Of a stretch of DNA of 55,238 bases, positions 1-8,622 are shown in pieces. Origin of the DNA: Candidatus Phocaeicola faecipullorum. Lineage in GTDB: Bacteria > Bacteroidota > Bacteroidia > Bacteroidales > Bacteroidaceae. The notes under the pieces were generated by a model, which did not search any database, had not been told where the DNA came from, and saw nothing but the letters and a program-made list of their open reading frames with translations. The stretch's first letter is position 1, and every line of letters begins with the position of its first letter. The translations under genes were made by a program, and so were the position numbers. Where the stretch lies: contig JAHLFB010000188.1 in NCBI GenBank assembly GCA_018884025.1, forward strand, positions 1-55,238, given 5' to 3'.

Positions 1-197
1 CCTGTCCGAATCAACTCTTCCGGAATTCCTTCCACTTCTACAGGTACAACCTTCTTTTGTGTCTTCTTGAACCAGTCATAGAATGCCGTGTATGGAATAT
101 TGTTGCTAATGCAGAATGAGTTGATGGAAACTCCTTTGGGTTCACCTTCGGTCTTGTAGAGGAACCACAGTCTTTCAAAGTCTTTTTCGCTAAACAT
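1..197 (-). CDS. IS66-type element accessory protein, partial (N-terminus; runs off left edge)
   Basis: Read on the minus strand from an ATG at 197-195, this frame gives MFSEKDFERLWF and then some 53 more residues, open to the window edge. It contains segments such as YKTEGEPKGVSINSFC and PYTAFYDWFKK. This resembles, from memory, the short helix-turn-helix protein encoded ahead of tnpB in Bacteroides IS66-family elements. The rest of the element (tnpB, tnpC) would lie to the left of the window. I could not identify a terminal inverted repeat or target duplication, so the end of the element between 198 and about 250 is unplaced. The AT-rich stretch from there to 469 holds nothing I recognise. 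The partial element abuts the 3' end of a defence-type operon, a common site for insertion sequences. Confidence 0.6.
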   Translation of the reverse strand, partial: MFSEKDFERLWFLYKTEGEPKGVSINSFCISNNIPYTAFYDWFKKTQKKVVPVEVEGIPEELIRT

Positions 198-469
198 AAT
201 CTTTCAAGTTTTAAGTTTAGCACGAAGGTATGGGAAAGAGCCATGCTAGTCAATACGCCAATTTTGGAAGCTTACTACACTTTTTGTATCGTAGTTCGCT
301 TTATGAGAAATATAGTTAAAATTGTATCTAATAAAGATATAAATTTACTCAAATGTGTCACCTATTCTTGTAACATAAACATAAAACAAGTAATAAAGTT
401 TGATACAAAAATTTCCAACAAATTTACGATTACTAAAAATAAGTTCTTAAAAATATTTACGTTTCCTTT

Positions 470-1051
470 TTAGTCAAGAGAATCAGGCTTCTCATCATCA
501 AAACTTTCATCTTCTGCTTTTGACGATTTTTTAAGCATATCTGTTATCTCTGTCAAAAATGCTATATCCCTAAAATAATAGTTTGGATCATTAATTAACT
601 TATCTTCAATATAATCAAATCCATAGTTAGCATACTCTTCCATTTTTTCCATCATTTTATCAACAGCTGCTTTTAAAGTAACTTCACCTTTATCTAAAGC
701 AATGAAATCAATATCCGTTTTTGCTATTAATGCAGCAAAAATATAACGACGTAAATTCCCATATGAAGTTCTGCCAATGCGATTCTCTATGTTTCCCCAA
801 TATTGTATAGCCTGACCAAATACTTTTTTCTTATCTCTATCTTCAACCAATGGTTTTGTTCTATTATGATATAATCCAATAAAGAATGCTATAATAAAAA
901 TCTCATAACCAGCTCCAAAAATCTTCCCACGAGCTTCCAAGAAGCTACTTACACCTTTTCCATAATCGCAGAATACATCCACAACAGTAGATTGATAACG
1001 TTTCTCCCATGAAGGATTACGTTTTGCCCATGCTTCATATAATGATTCCAT
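470..1051 (-). CDS. Uncharacterised 193-aa protein, last gene of Dnd-like operon (DndE position)
   Basis: I do not recognise this family. The protein is 193 aa, begins MESLYEAWAKRNPSW, has a hydrophobic patch with FIIAFFIGLYHNRTKPL near residues 50-70, and ends in an acidic, charged tail. No signal peptide or clear membrane span is seen. It begins 2 bases after the stop of the SMC-like gene, so it is almost certainly co-translated with it. In canonical dnd loci the gene after dndD is dndE, a DNA-binding protein of roughly 110-130 aa. The position suggests a functional analogue, but I see no convincing DndE sequence match, and this protein is longer. A small subunit of the SMC complex or of the modification complex is an inference from context. 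Confidence 0.6.
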   Translation of the reverse strand: MESLYEAWAKRNPSWEKRYQSTVVDVFCDYGKGVSSFLEARGKIFGAGYEIFIIAFFIGLYHNRTKPLVEDRDKKKVFGQAIQYWGNIENRIGRTSYGNLRRYIFAALIAKTDIDFIALDKGEVTLKAAVDKMMEKMEEYANYGFDYIEDKLINDPNYYFRDIAFLTEITDMLKKSSKAEDESFDDEKPDSLD

Positions 1052-1053
1052 TC

Positions 1054-3222
1054 CTATTTGATTTTATTGATTATTGTACGTATAGTTGCCATATTTGTTT
1101 TATCAAAGCCATCAGCCTTATTTATACGATAGACAGAACATGTTAATTTATTTACATCCTCTTCCCTTACTTTACCACGTGTTATGTAGTCCTTGGTTAC
1201 AATTATGCACTGTTTGTCTATCTTATCTATTACATTATAGAATTCACTTTCCTTTGAATCACCGAATGACGATGTTGCAGCATCAAAAAATAAAGGATAA
1301 TCTTCATCTCTCTTTTCTTGAGTAAAATCCGAAATAGCAAAAAGAACAGAAATATACATCACTGTTTTTTGAGAGCCTGAAGGATTGACTATTTCCGTAC
1401 CATTAGAACTATAAAGATGAATTTCAGTTGAATCATTAGCAGTTTGCACCAAACGCACATTACCATGAAAATCATTTGCACTAAGTCTGCCCAAATATTC
1501 ATTAGCTCTTTTTTCCAACTCTGTAAGGAATCTGCGCAAATTATCTTTCTGAGCACGAGAAAAAGCATCATTGATTTCCTCTAAAACTTTATGAACTTTT
1601 TTCAGAATTTTAACCTGGGAATTTGCCGAATTTAGATTGTTCATCTGATCCTTTAGCTCATCCATTTTTGATATATTGTTCTTTAACTCATATTCTAACT
1701 CATTCAGTCTAATAGATGCTCGTTCTTTCTGCTCATACCATCCCCTAATATCATTAAACTGACTTTCAAGAAGGCTCTCAGACACATTACCAGCCTGAAT
1801 TAAAATACGAGCTTTTTCATCTTGTAAATCCTGAATTTCTTCTTCAATGTTTTTCAACTCATTTTTACGTATAGCAACAAGACTAAGCCAATCGTTGATG
1901 TCTCTTGAAAGACCCAATATCTTCGATTCTTCAGAACCACCAAGTGAAATACTAAGTGAATGTAATTCTGTGATATAATCGTTTTTAAATAAGGTTTCCT
2001 CCTCTATCGATTTCATCTCTGCTTCACGTTTACATTTAGCCTCAACATGCGCACGATATTCTTCAAGACGATGAACCATAAATTGATAAGCCTCAGACCC
2101 TTCAGGAGCTTCACGACCACATACTTTACATATATGATCATTAATCATATCCTCCATTGTTTCTTGGTCAGGAAGATACCAAGGTAATTCTGTTGCACCA
2201 TTAGATAGTGCCCCCTGAATCTCTTTAATAGTTTCTAACTTAGCTTTTGCTGCTGCTTGCTGTTTGTCAAAGTTTTTCTCCTGAATACGTTTTTCTTTAC
2301 TAAGTGAGGCACATTTCTGTTTAAATTCTGTCAGAACATCCCCAAATGGTGCTAATATCCAGTATTGATCAAGAAGACAATGATTATAATCCTTCTTCTT
2401 TATTACCGCCATAAGTTGAGTCTTCTTTGAAGACTTAGCTTTAAGTCGTTCTTGGATGTCACGATACTTCTCAGAAGTTTCTTGGTTTTGTTCTAGTTTA
2501 TTAAGATTAGACGAAAAAGTAGCTATTGCATCTTTTTTATCCTTAATATCCTCTTTGTTTTGTTGGATCTCGCTACTTAAACGTGTCATTTGCAATTCAA
2601 TAGCTTTTGTTTCTTTTGAAATCTTGTCATCAGACTTCATTTCCTGTAACAAAGCCTTATTAGCTTTTTGTTCAAACGATTCTGTATTTGAGACAAGTCC
2701 ATCAAACTTATGAATATCAGAAAATTTATCAACCAACATCTTCAATGAAGCAGCATTGTCGAATACACTCAAATCTGATTCACCTTTGAACATACTAAAT
2801 CTACGGATAAAAGAATCATAGCATCGTGTTATCAACTGTTTACCATCCACAGACTCACGTTCAATCCCATTGGATTCATATCCACGATAAGAAGCATTAC
2901 TTATACTATAAGTGTCATATCCTGTCCTAGTAATAGAAAAGGATTTTTCAACCATCTTCTCACCATCGTGGTCAAAAGTCATCGCCACATAAACCTCGTC
3001 CCGTTCACCAATTTCCAGTTTAGATTTTCTCATTTCTGATACATTAGAAATGTTAGCACGTTCCAATGTTGTATCAAACAGCCACTCTAAAGCCTCAAAA
3101 AATGTGGTTTTTCCATCCCCATTATCTCCTAGAATTAGTGTGAGCCCATCTGAAAATTCAAAATGGTTATTCTCACCATAATAACTTCTAAAGTTTTTGA
3201 TATCTATTGATTTGATTCTCAT
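1054..3222 (-). CDS. SMC/Rad50-like ATPase with CxxC hook, DndD-like
   Basis: A 722-aa ABC-type SMC protein. The N-terminus has a Walker A GDNGDGKTT at residues 32-40. Long charged coiled-coil segments follow, broken near the middle by CKVC (365-368), a zinc-hook-like motif. The C-terminus has a signature-like NPSGSQK (613-619) and a Walker B region PLFFDAATSS (about 643-652). The Walker B aspartate is followed by alanine, not the usual glutamate. DndD of phosphorothioation systems is an ATPase of this architecture, and the neighbouring DndC- and DndB-like genes support that reading. The start codon overlaps the stop of the upstream 76-aa gene (ATGA). A generic RecN/Rad50-like repair ATPase is less likely in this operon. 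The family match to DndD itself was judged by motif and context, not by alignment. Confidence 0.75.
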   Translation of the reverse strand: MRIKSIDIKNFRSYYGENNHFEFSDGLTLILGDNGDGKTTFFEALEWLFDTTLERANISNVSEMRKSKLEIGERDEVYVAMTFDHDGEKMVEKSFSITRTGYDTYSISNASYRGYESNGIERESVDGKQLITRCYDSFIRRFSMFKGESDLSVFDNAASLKMLVDKFSDIHKFDGLVSNTESFEQKANKALLQEMKSDDKISKETKAIELQMTRLSSEIQQNKEDIKDKKDAIATFSSNLNKLEQNQETSEKYRDIQERLKAKSSKKTQLMAVIKKKDYNHCLLDQYWILAPFGDVLTEFKQKCASLSKEKRIQEKNFDKQQAAAKAKLETIKEIQGALSNGATELPWYLPDQETMEDMINDHICKVCGREAPEGSEAYQFMVHRLEEYRAHVEAKCKREAEMKSIEEETLFKNDYITELHSLSISLGGSEESKILGLSRDINDWLSLVAIRKNELKNIEEEIQDLQDEKARILIQAGNVSESLLESQFNDIRGWYEQKERASIRLNELEYELKNNISKMDELKDQMNNLNSANSQVKILKKVHKVLEEINDAFSRAQKDNLRRFLTELEKRANEYLGRLSANDFHGNVRLVQTANDSTEIHLYSSNGTEIVNPSGSQKTVMYISVLFAISDFTQEKRDEDYPLFFDAATSSFGDSKESEFYNVIDKIDKQCIIVTKDYITRGKVREEDVNKLTCSVYRINKADGFDKTNMATIRTIINKIK

Positions 3223-3449
3223 ACATTACGTTTTAGATAATCGTTAATCTCTTTCCAAAGTTCTTTTTCAGTAGCCCCCTCACTTGTACGACTAATTATT
3301 TGTGCTACTGTACTGATAACATAATTTTCAGAATCTATTGCTTGGTATATATTTCCAATATCTTCCGCTGTGTAACCACCAAACTCCATAAGCTTTTCAT
3401 CTAATAAAACAGCATGGAGTATCTTTTCATTATTCATTACTGATGCCAT
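3219..3449 (-). CDS. Small 76-aa uncharacterised protein between helicase and SMC genes
   Basis: This 76-residue protein (start MASVMNNEKILHAVLL) has no cysteines, signal peptide or membrane segment, and looks helical throughout. It sits 4 bases after the helicase stop and overlaps the SMC start by 4 bases, so it is locked into the operon by translational coupling. That coupling is the main reason to accept it as real. I do not recognise the family. A small partner that binds the SMC ATPase or helicase is an inference. An internal ATG at residue 5 could also be the start. Confidence 0.6.
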   Translation of the reverse strand: MASVMNNEKILHAVLLDEKLMEFGGYTAEDIGNIYQAIDSENYVISTVAQIISRTSEGATEKELWKEINDYLKRNV

Positions 3450-3453
3450 TTTT

Positions 3454-5739
3454 TTAAAATATTGACAGGTTATAATAATTTGTTATTTCTTCTAATTCTG
3501 TATATGCATATGATGAATTTTCGGATAGCCCCGCAAAATCCCTTACCCTTTGCAATTCTCCTTTAAGCAAATTACGTTCCATGTTATAGTTTTCCTCGAT
3601 TGAATTTAGTTCAGGTACAACCACTAAATCATGAATAATTGCAATATGCTTGTCCGGATGTTTTCTCAATATACGCCCACGCCGCTGAATAAATTGCCTT
3701 GGATTACCTGTACTAGCACAGAATATTGCAAGTTCACTTCTTGGCACATCGACACCTTCATCCAAACATTTCATTGATGTAAGCACCTCAATATCACCGT
3801 TAGAAAATTTTCTCAGCACTTCATCTCTATTCTTAATGCCTGAAATAAATTTCTTTACTGTAGTTATTGGACTAATTTCTTGTATAATCTGTGTATATCT
3901 ATCAATCAATTTATCCTCATCTATATCATCTGTTGGATTGTCAGTAATAGCATATTGAGTAACATTATCAGGTTGTGTACCTTCAGGAACATAAACAAGC
4001 GTATATTTAAGATTTCCATATTCCTCGTATCGTTGTCTTACGATGTTACAGAATACAGCTTCTTTGTTCTTTGCTTTATGAATAATTCTCTTACGTTTAA
4101 GTAATAAACGCATAAGAATATCATCTGCACCTGAGAAGGAGCCCTCTTCTAAATTATAAAATTTGACAAGCTGCGAAGAAATTTTTTTATATTCACTCAT
4201 TTCCTCTTCATTTAATCGTACTATATGCGGAAAATATTTATACCGACAAAGAAATCCATTATCTATAGCGTCTTTCATTGAATACTCAAATGTATATTTA
4301 CCATCACATCCAAAAAATTGCATAACAGCTTTATTACCATTATCATCAAATTGACGCTCAGGTGTAGCAGACAAACCTATACGACGTAGAATCTTCACTC
4401 TATCCAACTTAGACATAATATTAGGAGCCCCTATATTGTGAGCTTCATCTGCGATTAGCAACATTTGTCGTAGTGTTTTCCTACTTAAAGACATAAGATA
4501 TTTAAACGTAGACTCTCTTGAAAAGGACGCATAGGTTGCAATAATGATAAATGAAGATGGTAATTCATCACTTTGTGCTAAACTTTCTTTTAGTTTTATA
4601 TCATCTATTTCTGACTTCCATCCTTGATTTTTTGAACTAACCTTAATTATGTTACTAAAATTAAAGCGTTTACATTCATCTTCCCATTGTTCTACAAGCG
4701 TAATCGTAGGTACAAGTATCAATGCTTGATAGAATTTGAATTTGTTGTATATCTGAAGCAAACAGTTTAAAGAAGTCAATGTCTTTCCTGTACCTGTAGC
4801 CATTACAAACAACCCCTTTTGCGAAATTTTCCAATTATTAAAAGCCTCTTTTTGATATGGTCTAGGTTCAGGATATGGGAATTTTGGAGTAAGTGATATT
4901 ACCTGTTCATCTATATAGCTATTCTTTTCTTTATTTAAGGAATCTATAATTAATGAAATTCTGGTTTTAGCACGTTTTAAGATTCTACTGATGGAATCAG
5001 AAGAACTATTTTCAATTCTATGATGAAGGATACTTTGTTCATCTTCCAAAAGTTCTTTAATATCCTTATACTTATATGTATTCGTGATATGAGTAATAAT
5101 TTGGTCAGCTTTTAGATAATTGACAGTATTATCAGCACCTGAGAAAGTTCGATTAAAATCATTTACAATATCATTTATCCGTTCCTTGTCTCTTTCTCCA
5201 TCCCAATCACAAAAGGCATTAATACTCTCAATATTATCTATAAGAGCCATCCTTGAAAAATTACATGAACCATCAAACGCTACTTTATTAATACCATCAG
5301 AAAATACGCCACACTTAGAGTGCGCTACACCATTCCCATTCTTTGGTGTAATTATCTTTATCTCAATACGTTCGTTACGAATGAGCCAAGACAAACATTC
5401 AAAAAAGTGCTTATCTCGTTTTGAAAGAGTATAAGATATGCGGTCTATTGCGTTAAGATCAAAATACGGCGTGATGATATCTGATTCTCCAACCACAATA
5501 GCATTACGATCTTCCTCAGATAGGACATCATTAATAATCATCCTCATTCTACCACCACCATAAAGAAATGCTGCAAAACCATCAGCTAACACATTTATAG
5601 CTGAAGAAGAAAAAAATCCAAGTTTTATGTCGAATGTAGTAGAATTACATAATGCTTCGGAGAAGAAACCTAGCGGTTCCCACTCTGTTCGAGACATAAA
5701 GCGTCTACTTATGGGCCATATTACATCAGTTTTCAGCAT
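3454..5739 (-). CDS. PLD-nuclease-like/DEAD helicase fusion, Dnd-associated restriction protein
   Basis: A 761-aa superfamily 2 helicase with an N-terminal phospholipase D-like domain. The PLD motif is visible as H140-x-K142 followed by G157-S158-C-N160. Helicase motifs are MATGTGKT (313-320), DEAH (431-434), SATP (457-460) and QRRGR (685-689). In NCBI naming, helicases of this kind next to dnd genes are called DNA phosphorothioation system restriction enzymes; I recall this from family knowledge and could not search. A single HKD motif usually needs dimerisation for nuclease activity. The start ATG lies inside the last codons of the DGQHR gene (14-nt overlap). The likely role is translocation and cleavage of unmodified invading DNA. 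A modification-side role cannot be excluded. Confidence 0.8.
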   Translation of the reverse strand: MLKTDVIWPISRRFMSRTEWEPLGFFSEALCNSTTFDIKLGFFSSSAINVLADGFAAFLYGGGRMRMIINDVLSEEDRNAIVVGESDIITPYFDLNAIDRISYTLSKRDKHFFECLSWLIRNERIEIKIITPKNGNGVAHSKCGVFSDGINKVAFDGSCNFSRMALIDNIESINAFCDWDGERDKERINDIVNDFNRTFSGADNTVNYLKADQIITHITNTYKYKDIKELLEDEQSILHHRIENSSSDSISRILKRAKTRISLIIDSLNKEKNSYIDEQVISLTPKFPYPEPRPYQKEAFNNWKISQKGLFVMATGTGKTLTSLNCLLQIYNKFKFYQALILVPTITLVEQWEDECKRFNFSNIIKVSSKNQGWKSEIDDIKLKESLAQSDELPSSFIIIATYASFSRESTFKYLMSLSRKTLRQMLLIADEAHNIGAPNIMSKLDRVKILRRIGLSATPERQFDDNGNKAVMQFFGCDGKYTFEYSMKDAIDNGFLCRYKYFPHIVRLNEEEMSEYKKISSQLVKFYNLEEGSFSGADDILMRLLLKRKRIIHKAKNKEAVFCNIVRQRYEEYGNLKYTLVYVPEGTQPDNVTQYAITDNPTDDIDEDKLIDRYTQIIQEISPITTVKKFISGIKNRDEVLRKFSNGDIEVLTSMKCLDEGVDVPRSELAIFCASTGNPRQFIQRRGRILRKHPDKHIAIIHDLVVVPELNSIEENYNMERNLLKGELQRVRDFAGLSENSSYAYTELEEITNYYNLSIF

Positions 5740-6991
5740 TTAAACTTAATTTATTAATTTGATTCATAGCTTCTTCTTCTGTATCTAAATCAAAAATTGC
5801 TGCATATTTAACTCTCATTTTTTTCATATCAGATTCAGAAAGGATTGTATTATCATATAGATATAGAAGAAGATATCTCACTAATGCTTGGTTTCTCATA
5901 ACCATTTTTTGTGTCATTGGATTCCACAAAATTTTATTCCAAGGACTATGAGATACTATACGTTCCATATGTTCAAAACGACTTAATATTTCAACAAACT
6001 CCGTACCCTTTTCTAATCTTATCTTGGACACAGCTTCTACAAAAGGCAGCAATCCTATAGGCCTAAAAAAGATATTTCCTCCTGATTCAGGCGAACGCAT
6101 TTCTGCAGCAGCAGTAGAAGGAGATGTACTATTGATAAACTCATTAAATTCAGGAAATACATTCCGCATCAAATTCCAAAACTCAATAAGAAAACACTCA
6201 AATGAATCAAGGACATCATCATTTGGTCTGAATTTTAGATATTCGCTCAGTTGAGTTTGTGTATATTTTCTACCATCTCTAATTGAAATAAATGTATTAA
6301 ATAAAGTTATATGACATGCATACAATGTCATTAGAGAAGTAAAAGCCATTCTATCATTAGTAGGTATTGCTTTATTATTGGTAGCCTTAATCCTATTACC
6401 TGTAAACAAAGGATAATTCTCTAGCATATTCCTAGTAACAATTGCAACGGTATCATCCTCATCTAATGCAATTATATCACCCAATCTTACAGGTTTCACA
6501 TACCTATTTAAAGTAGAAAAAATACGTCTGGAATGTTCTCTTCCTTCTGGCGTGTTTTTATGACCAATTAAAACAACGCTAATAGTTTCATCATATATTT
6601 CAGGTTTACATTCTAGGGCTTTCTTTATACCTTCTACACGATGTTGTCCATCAACTGGAAAAATTTTTTCCTTACCATTTAGTTCTAATAAACCTACATT
6701 GGGATAAGTAATACCCTCTATCTCGTATCTGATTTCTCTCCATTTTGGGTCTCCATCATAAACTGCTAAAACAAGACTATCAAAAAAATGATCTTCTCGT
6801 TTTATTATATAATCTTTAATTTTCATATAATTATCAGACAACGAACGTTGTATCTGTTCCTTTATAGAATTAGCAGTATGTAATTCATCATCAACTCTAC
6901 TTACCATTGTTGCTATCTGAGAAAAAGTCAAATTCGCTATGTAATAAATGGTATTACCAATTCGTCCTTTTATTGCTGGTATATTAATCAT
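5726..6991 (-). CDS. DGQHR-domain protein, DndB-like
   Basis: This 421-aa protein contains the diagnostic DGQHR pentapeptide at residues 114-118, counting from the ATG at 6991. DGQHR proteins include DndB, a transcriptional regulator and accessory factor of phosphorothioation systems, and ParB/Srx-like folds. The track-long frame starts four codons earlier at 7003. The ATG at 6991 is preferred because it follows the upstream stop by one base. The 3' end overlaps the helicase start by 14 nt. In dnd systems DndB represses the operon and modulates modification, so autoregulation of this locus is possible, but no operator was identified. Confidence 0.8.
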   Translation of the reverse strand: MINIPAIKGRIGNTIYYIANLTFSQIATMVSRVDDELHTANSIKEQIQRSLSDNYMKIKDYIIKREDHFFDSLVLAVYDGDPKWREIRYEIEGITYPNVGLLELNGKEKIFPVDGQHRVEGIKKALECKPEIYDETISVVLIGHKNTPEGREHSRRIFSTLNRYVKPVRLGDIIALDEDDTVAIVTRNMLENYPLFTGNRIKATNNKAIPTNDRMAFTSLMTLYACHITLFNTFISIRDGRKYTQTQLSEYLKFRPNDDVLDSFECFLIEFWNLMRNVFPEFNEFINSTSPSTAAAEMRSPESGGNIFFRPIGLLPFVEAVSKIRLEKGTEFVEILSRFEHMERIVSHSPWNKILWNPMTQKMVMRNQALVRYLLLYLYDNTILSESDMKKMRVKYAAIFDLDTEEEAMNQINKLSLNAEN

Positions 6992-6992
6992 A

Positions 6993-7514
6993 TTAAAATG
7001 CATTTATAATAGGTTGAGGTTCTAATTTATCAGGTATTTCTTCATTAAAATCTGGCTTAATAGCCCGAATTAACATTACTTCATTTTTATCAATCATTTC
7101 ATTGTTCGTATCGGGATAATATCTGTAATATACATATTGCCCCCAACGTTTAAACATATTTTTAATTTTTGGCCTTTCATCAGTAAAATATTCTTTAGCA
7201 CGTTTATTAATATTCTGTGAATTACTAAAATGACATCTCCCGATATAAACAATATGCTTTTCAAAAAAAGGCAATGTAATTCCTTTAATAAAAAATAAAT
7301 ATATACCACCTGTATCAGATGGAATATTCTTAATTTCATCTGAAATTCCATCATTAGTAGAATTTAAGTATTTTATTTCTGGCTGCCAATTATTTTCACA
7401 AAGGATTGGATTATCACTATCTGGACAATTTTCAATCCATCTTCGAGGATTCAAATTGAAAGATATTTCAAAGTTACGATCCTCATATTCTATATCAAAA
7501 GCATTTCTACGCAT
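6993..7514 (-). CDS. GIY-YIG family nuclease embedded in Dnd-like operon
   Basis: A 173-aa protein from the ATG at 7514 (a longer frame begins at 7541 inside the previous gene). It carries the GIY half-motif at residues 70-72 and YIG at 90-92, separated by 17 residues. Further on are RAKEYF (105-110), E145 in a NEVMLIRA context, and N157. These are the positions expected for the catalytic arginine/lysine, metal-binding glutamate and asparagine of GIY-YIG endonucleases, so the site looks intact. About 65 residues precede the nuclease domain. It starts 5 bases after the sulfurtransferase stop and is followed one base later by the DGQHR gene. A restriction effector is the simplest reading. A nicking role in modification is also possible. 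Confidence 0.8.
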   Translation of the reverse strand: MRRNAFDIEYEDRNFEISFNLNPRRWIENCPDSDNPILCENNWQPEIKYLNSTNDGISDEIKNIPSDTGGIYLFFIKGITLPFFEKHIVYIGRCHFSNSQNINKRAKEYFTDERPKIKNMFKRWGQYVYYRYYPDTNNEMIDKNEVMLIRAIKPDFNEEIPDKLEPQPIINAF

Positions 7515-7519
7515 ATCTT

Positions 7520-8620
7520 TTATATAAAACAATTTGCACAAAAATTATCTTCGTCAATATCACCAATATTATCAACTAAACGACATGATCCAGCTTGACG
7601 CTTTGCTTCCTGTTTTTTAATTGCATCCAACTTAATTTGACGAATACGTTCAGGCTTGATCAAATCTGCCAAACTTTCATTTTGATTCCAAGTATAACCA
7701 CCTTTTTCAAAATCCATCGCTTTCTGATATAAGTCTGGATGCTGCTCATAAAGCCATATCCATTCTATTTTTTGTTGAAAAAAACAGAAATAACAACCCG
7801 AACGACTACGATTATAAGTTCCAACTTTACCATCGACCTCAAATTTTATTGGTTTATAGTAGTCTGGTACACCTACACCACTCTCCTCAAGTATTCGGAA
7901 TATATCATCCCTAACAAGAACATCATCATTATCAACCAATGGGAACTCATCAAGCATACCTACTGGATAATCCGTTGTCTTTAGAAATTTGAATACTGCT
8001 TTATTAAATAGTTTTGTATCAAAATTTAATAAAGCATTTACCTTTTTACTGTAATAGAAATCTTTGGTGAGTGGTTTCTCTATAATCTCCTTTACTTCTG
8101 TCAAAATATCACCGCCACACAATGAAGAATATATTTCTAAAAGTTGAGCAATATTATTATTACTCAATACTTTATTTATAACATCAACACTCCATATATT
8201 TTTACGAAAAGGGAAAATAGCCTGAATATTTGGCTTAGTGGAAACATACCCTTCACGATCCTCATCCCCACGAATACCAACATAGGAAATTGTAGGTGAA
8301 TCTCCAACAAATTTCTCCATTTCAGCTAACTTCATTTTCTGAGTACACCAACGAGCTTGTGGGGATGGTAAATAATTACCTGATGCCTTCAAAAAATGTT
8401 CAAATGGTGTTGGCTCCGGACTCCCTGCCGCAGCTCTCAACATTGTTATACCTCCAAGATATGTATCAAGACGATTTATCAAAAGCTCTGTCTCTGCAAG
8501 TTCACAACCTGTGTCGGTGTTATAATACTCCAATTTCATTTGTGGATATTTATTTTTGAGGTATATGGCTAATGCTGCACTATCCTTACCTCCAGAAATA
8601 CCCAATATCTGTCGTACCAT
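7520..8620 (-). CDS. PP-loop/PAPS-reductase family sulfurtransferase, DndC-like
   Basis: A 366-aa protein from the ATG at 8620. The longer frame starting at 8662 would overlap the ATPase gene by 40 nt, whereas the chosen ATG puts SGGKDS at residues 9-14 and lies 2 bases after the upstream stop. SGGKDS is the PP-loop that adenylates substrates in ATP-sulfurylase, PAPS-reductase and DndC proteins. Cysteines at 92 (ARWC), 276 and 279 (CYFC) could hold the iron-sulfur cluster known in DndC. A C-terminal FCANC (C361, C364) adds another pair. DndC activates and transfers sulfur to the DNA backbone. The context with DGQHR and SMC proteins favours DNA over small-molecule sulfuration. Confidence 0.85.
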   Translation of the reverse strand: MVRQILGISGGKDSAALAIYLKNKYPQMKLEYYNTDTGCELAETELLINRLDTYLGGITMLRAAAGSPEPTPFEHFLKASGNYLPSPQARWCTQKMKLAEMEKFVGDSPTISYVGIRGDEDREGYVSTKPNIQAIFPFRKNIWSVDVINKVLSNNNIAQLLEIYSSLCGGDILTEVKEIIEKPLTKDFYYSKKVNALLNFDTKLFNKAVFKFLKTTDYPVGMLDEFPLVDNDDVLVRDDIFRILEESGVGVPDYYKPIKFEVDGKVGTYNRSRSGCYFCFFQQKIEWIWLYEQHPDLYQKAMDFEKGGYTWNQNESLADLIKPERIRQIKLDAIKKQEAKRQAGSCRLVDNIGDIDEDNFCANCFI

Positions 8621-8622
8621 AT

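Noticed and set aside
38-253. 71-aa minus-strand ORF at the left edge
   Set aside because: A different frame of the same strand gives the IS66-like protein, which fits better; this ORF is its shadow.
1054-3222. SMC protein considered as part of a Wadjet-type plasmid-defence system
   Set aside because: No JetA, JetB or JetD-like genes are next to it, and DndB- and DndC-like genes are.
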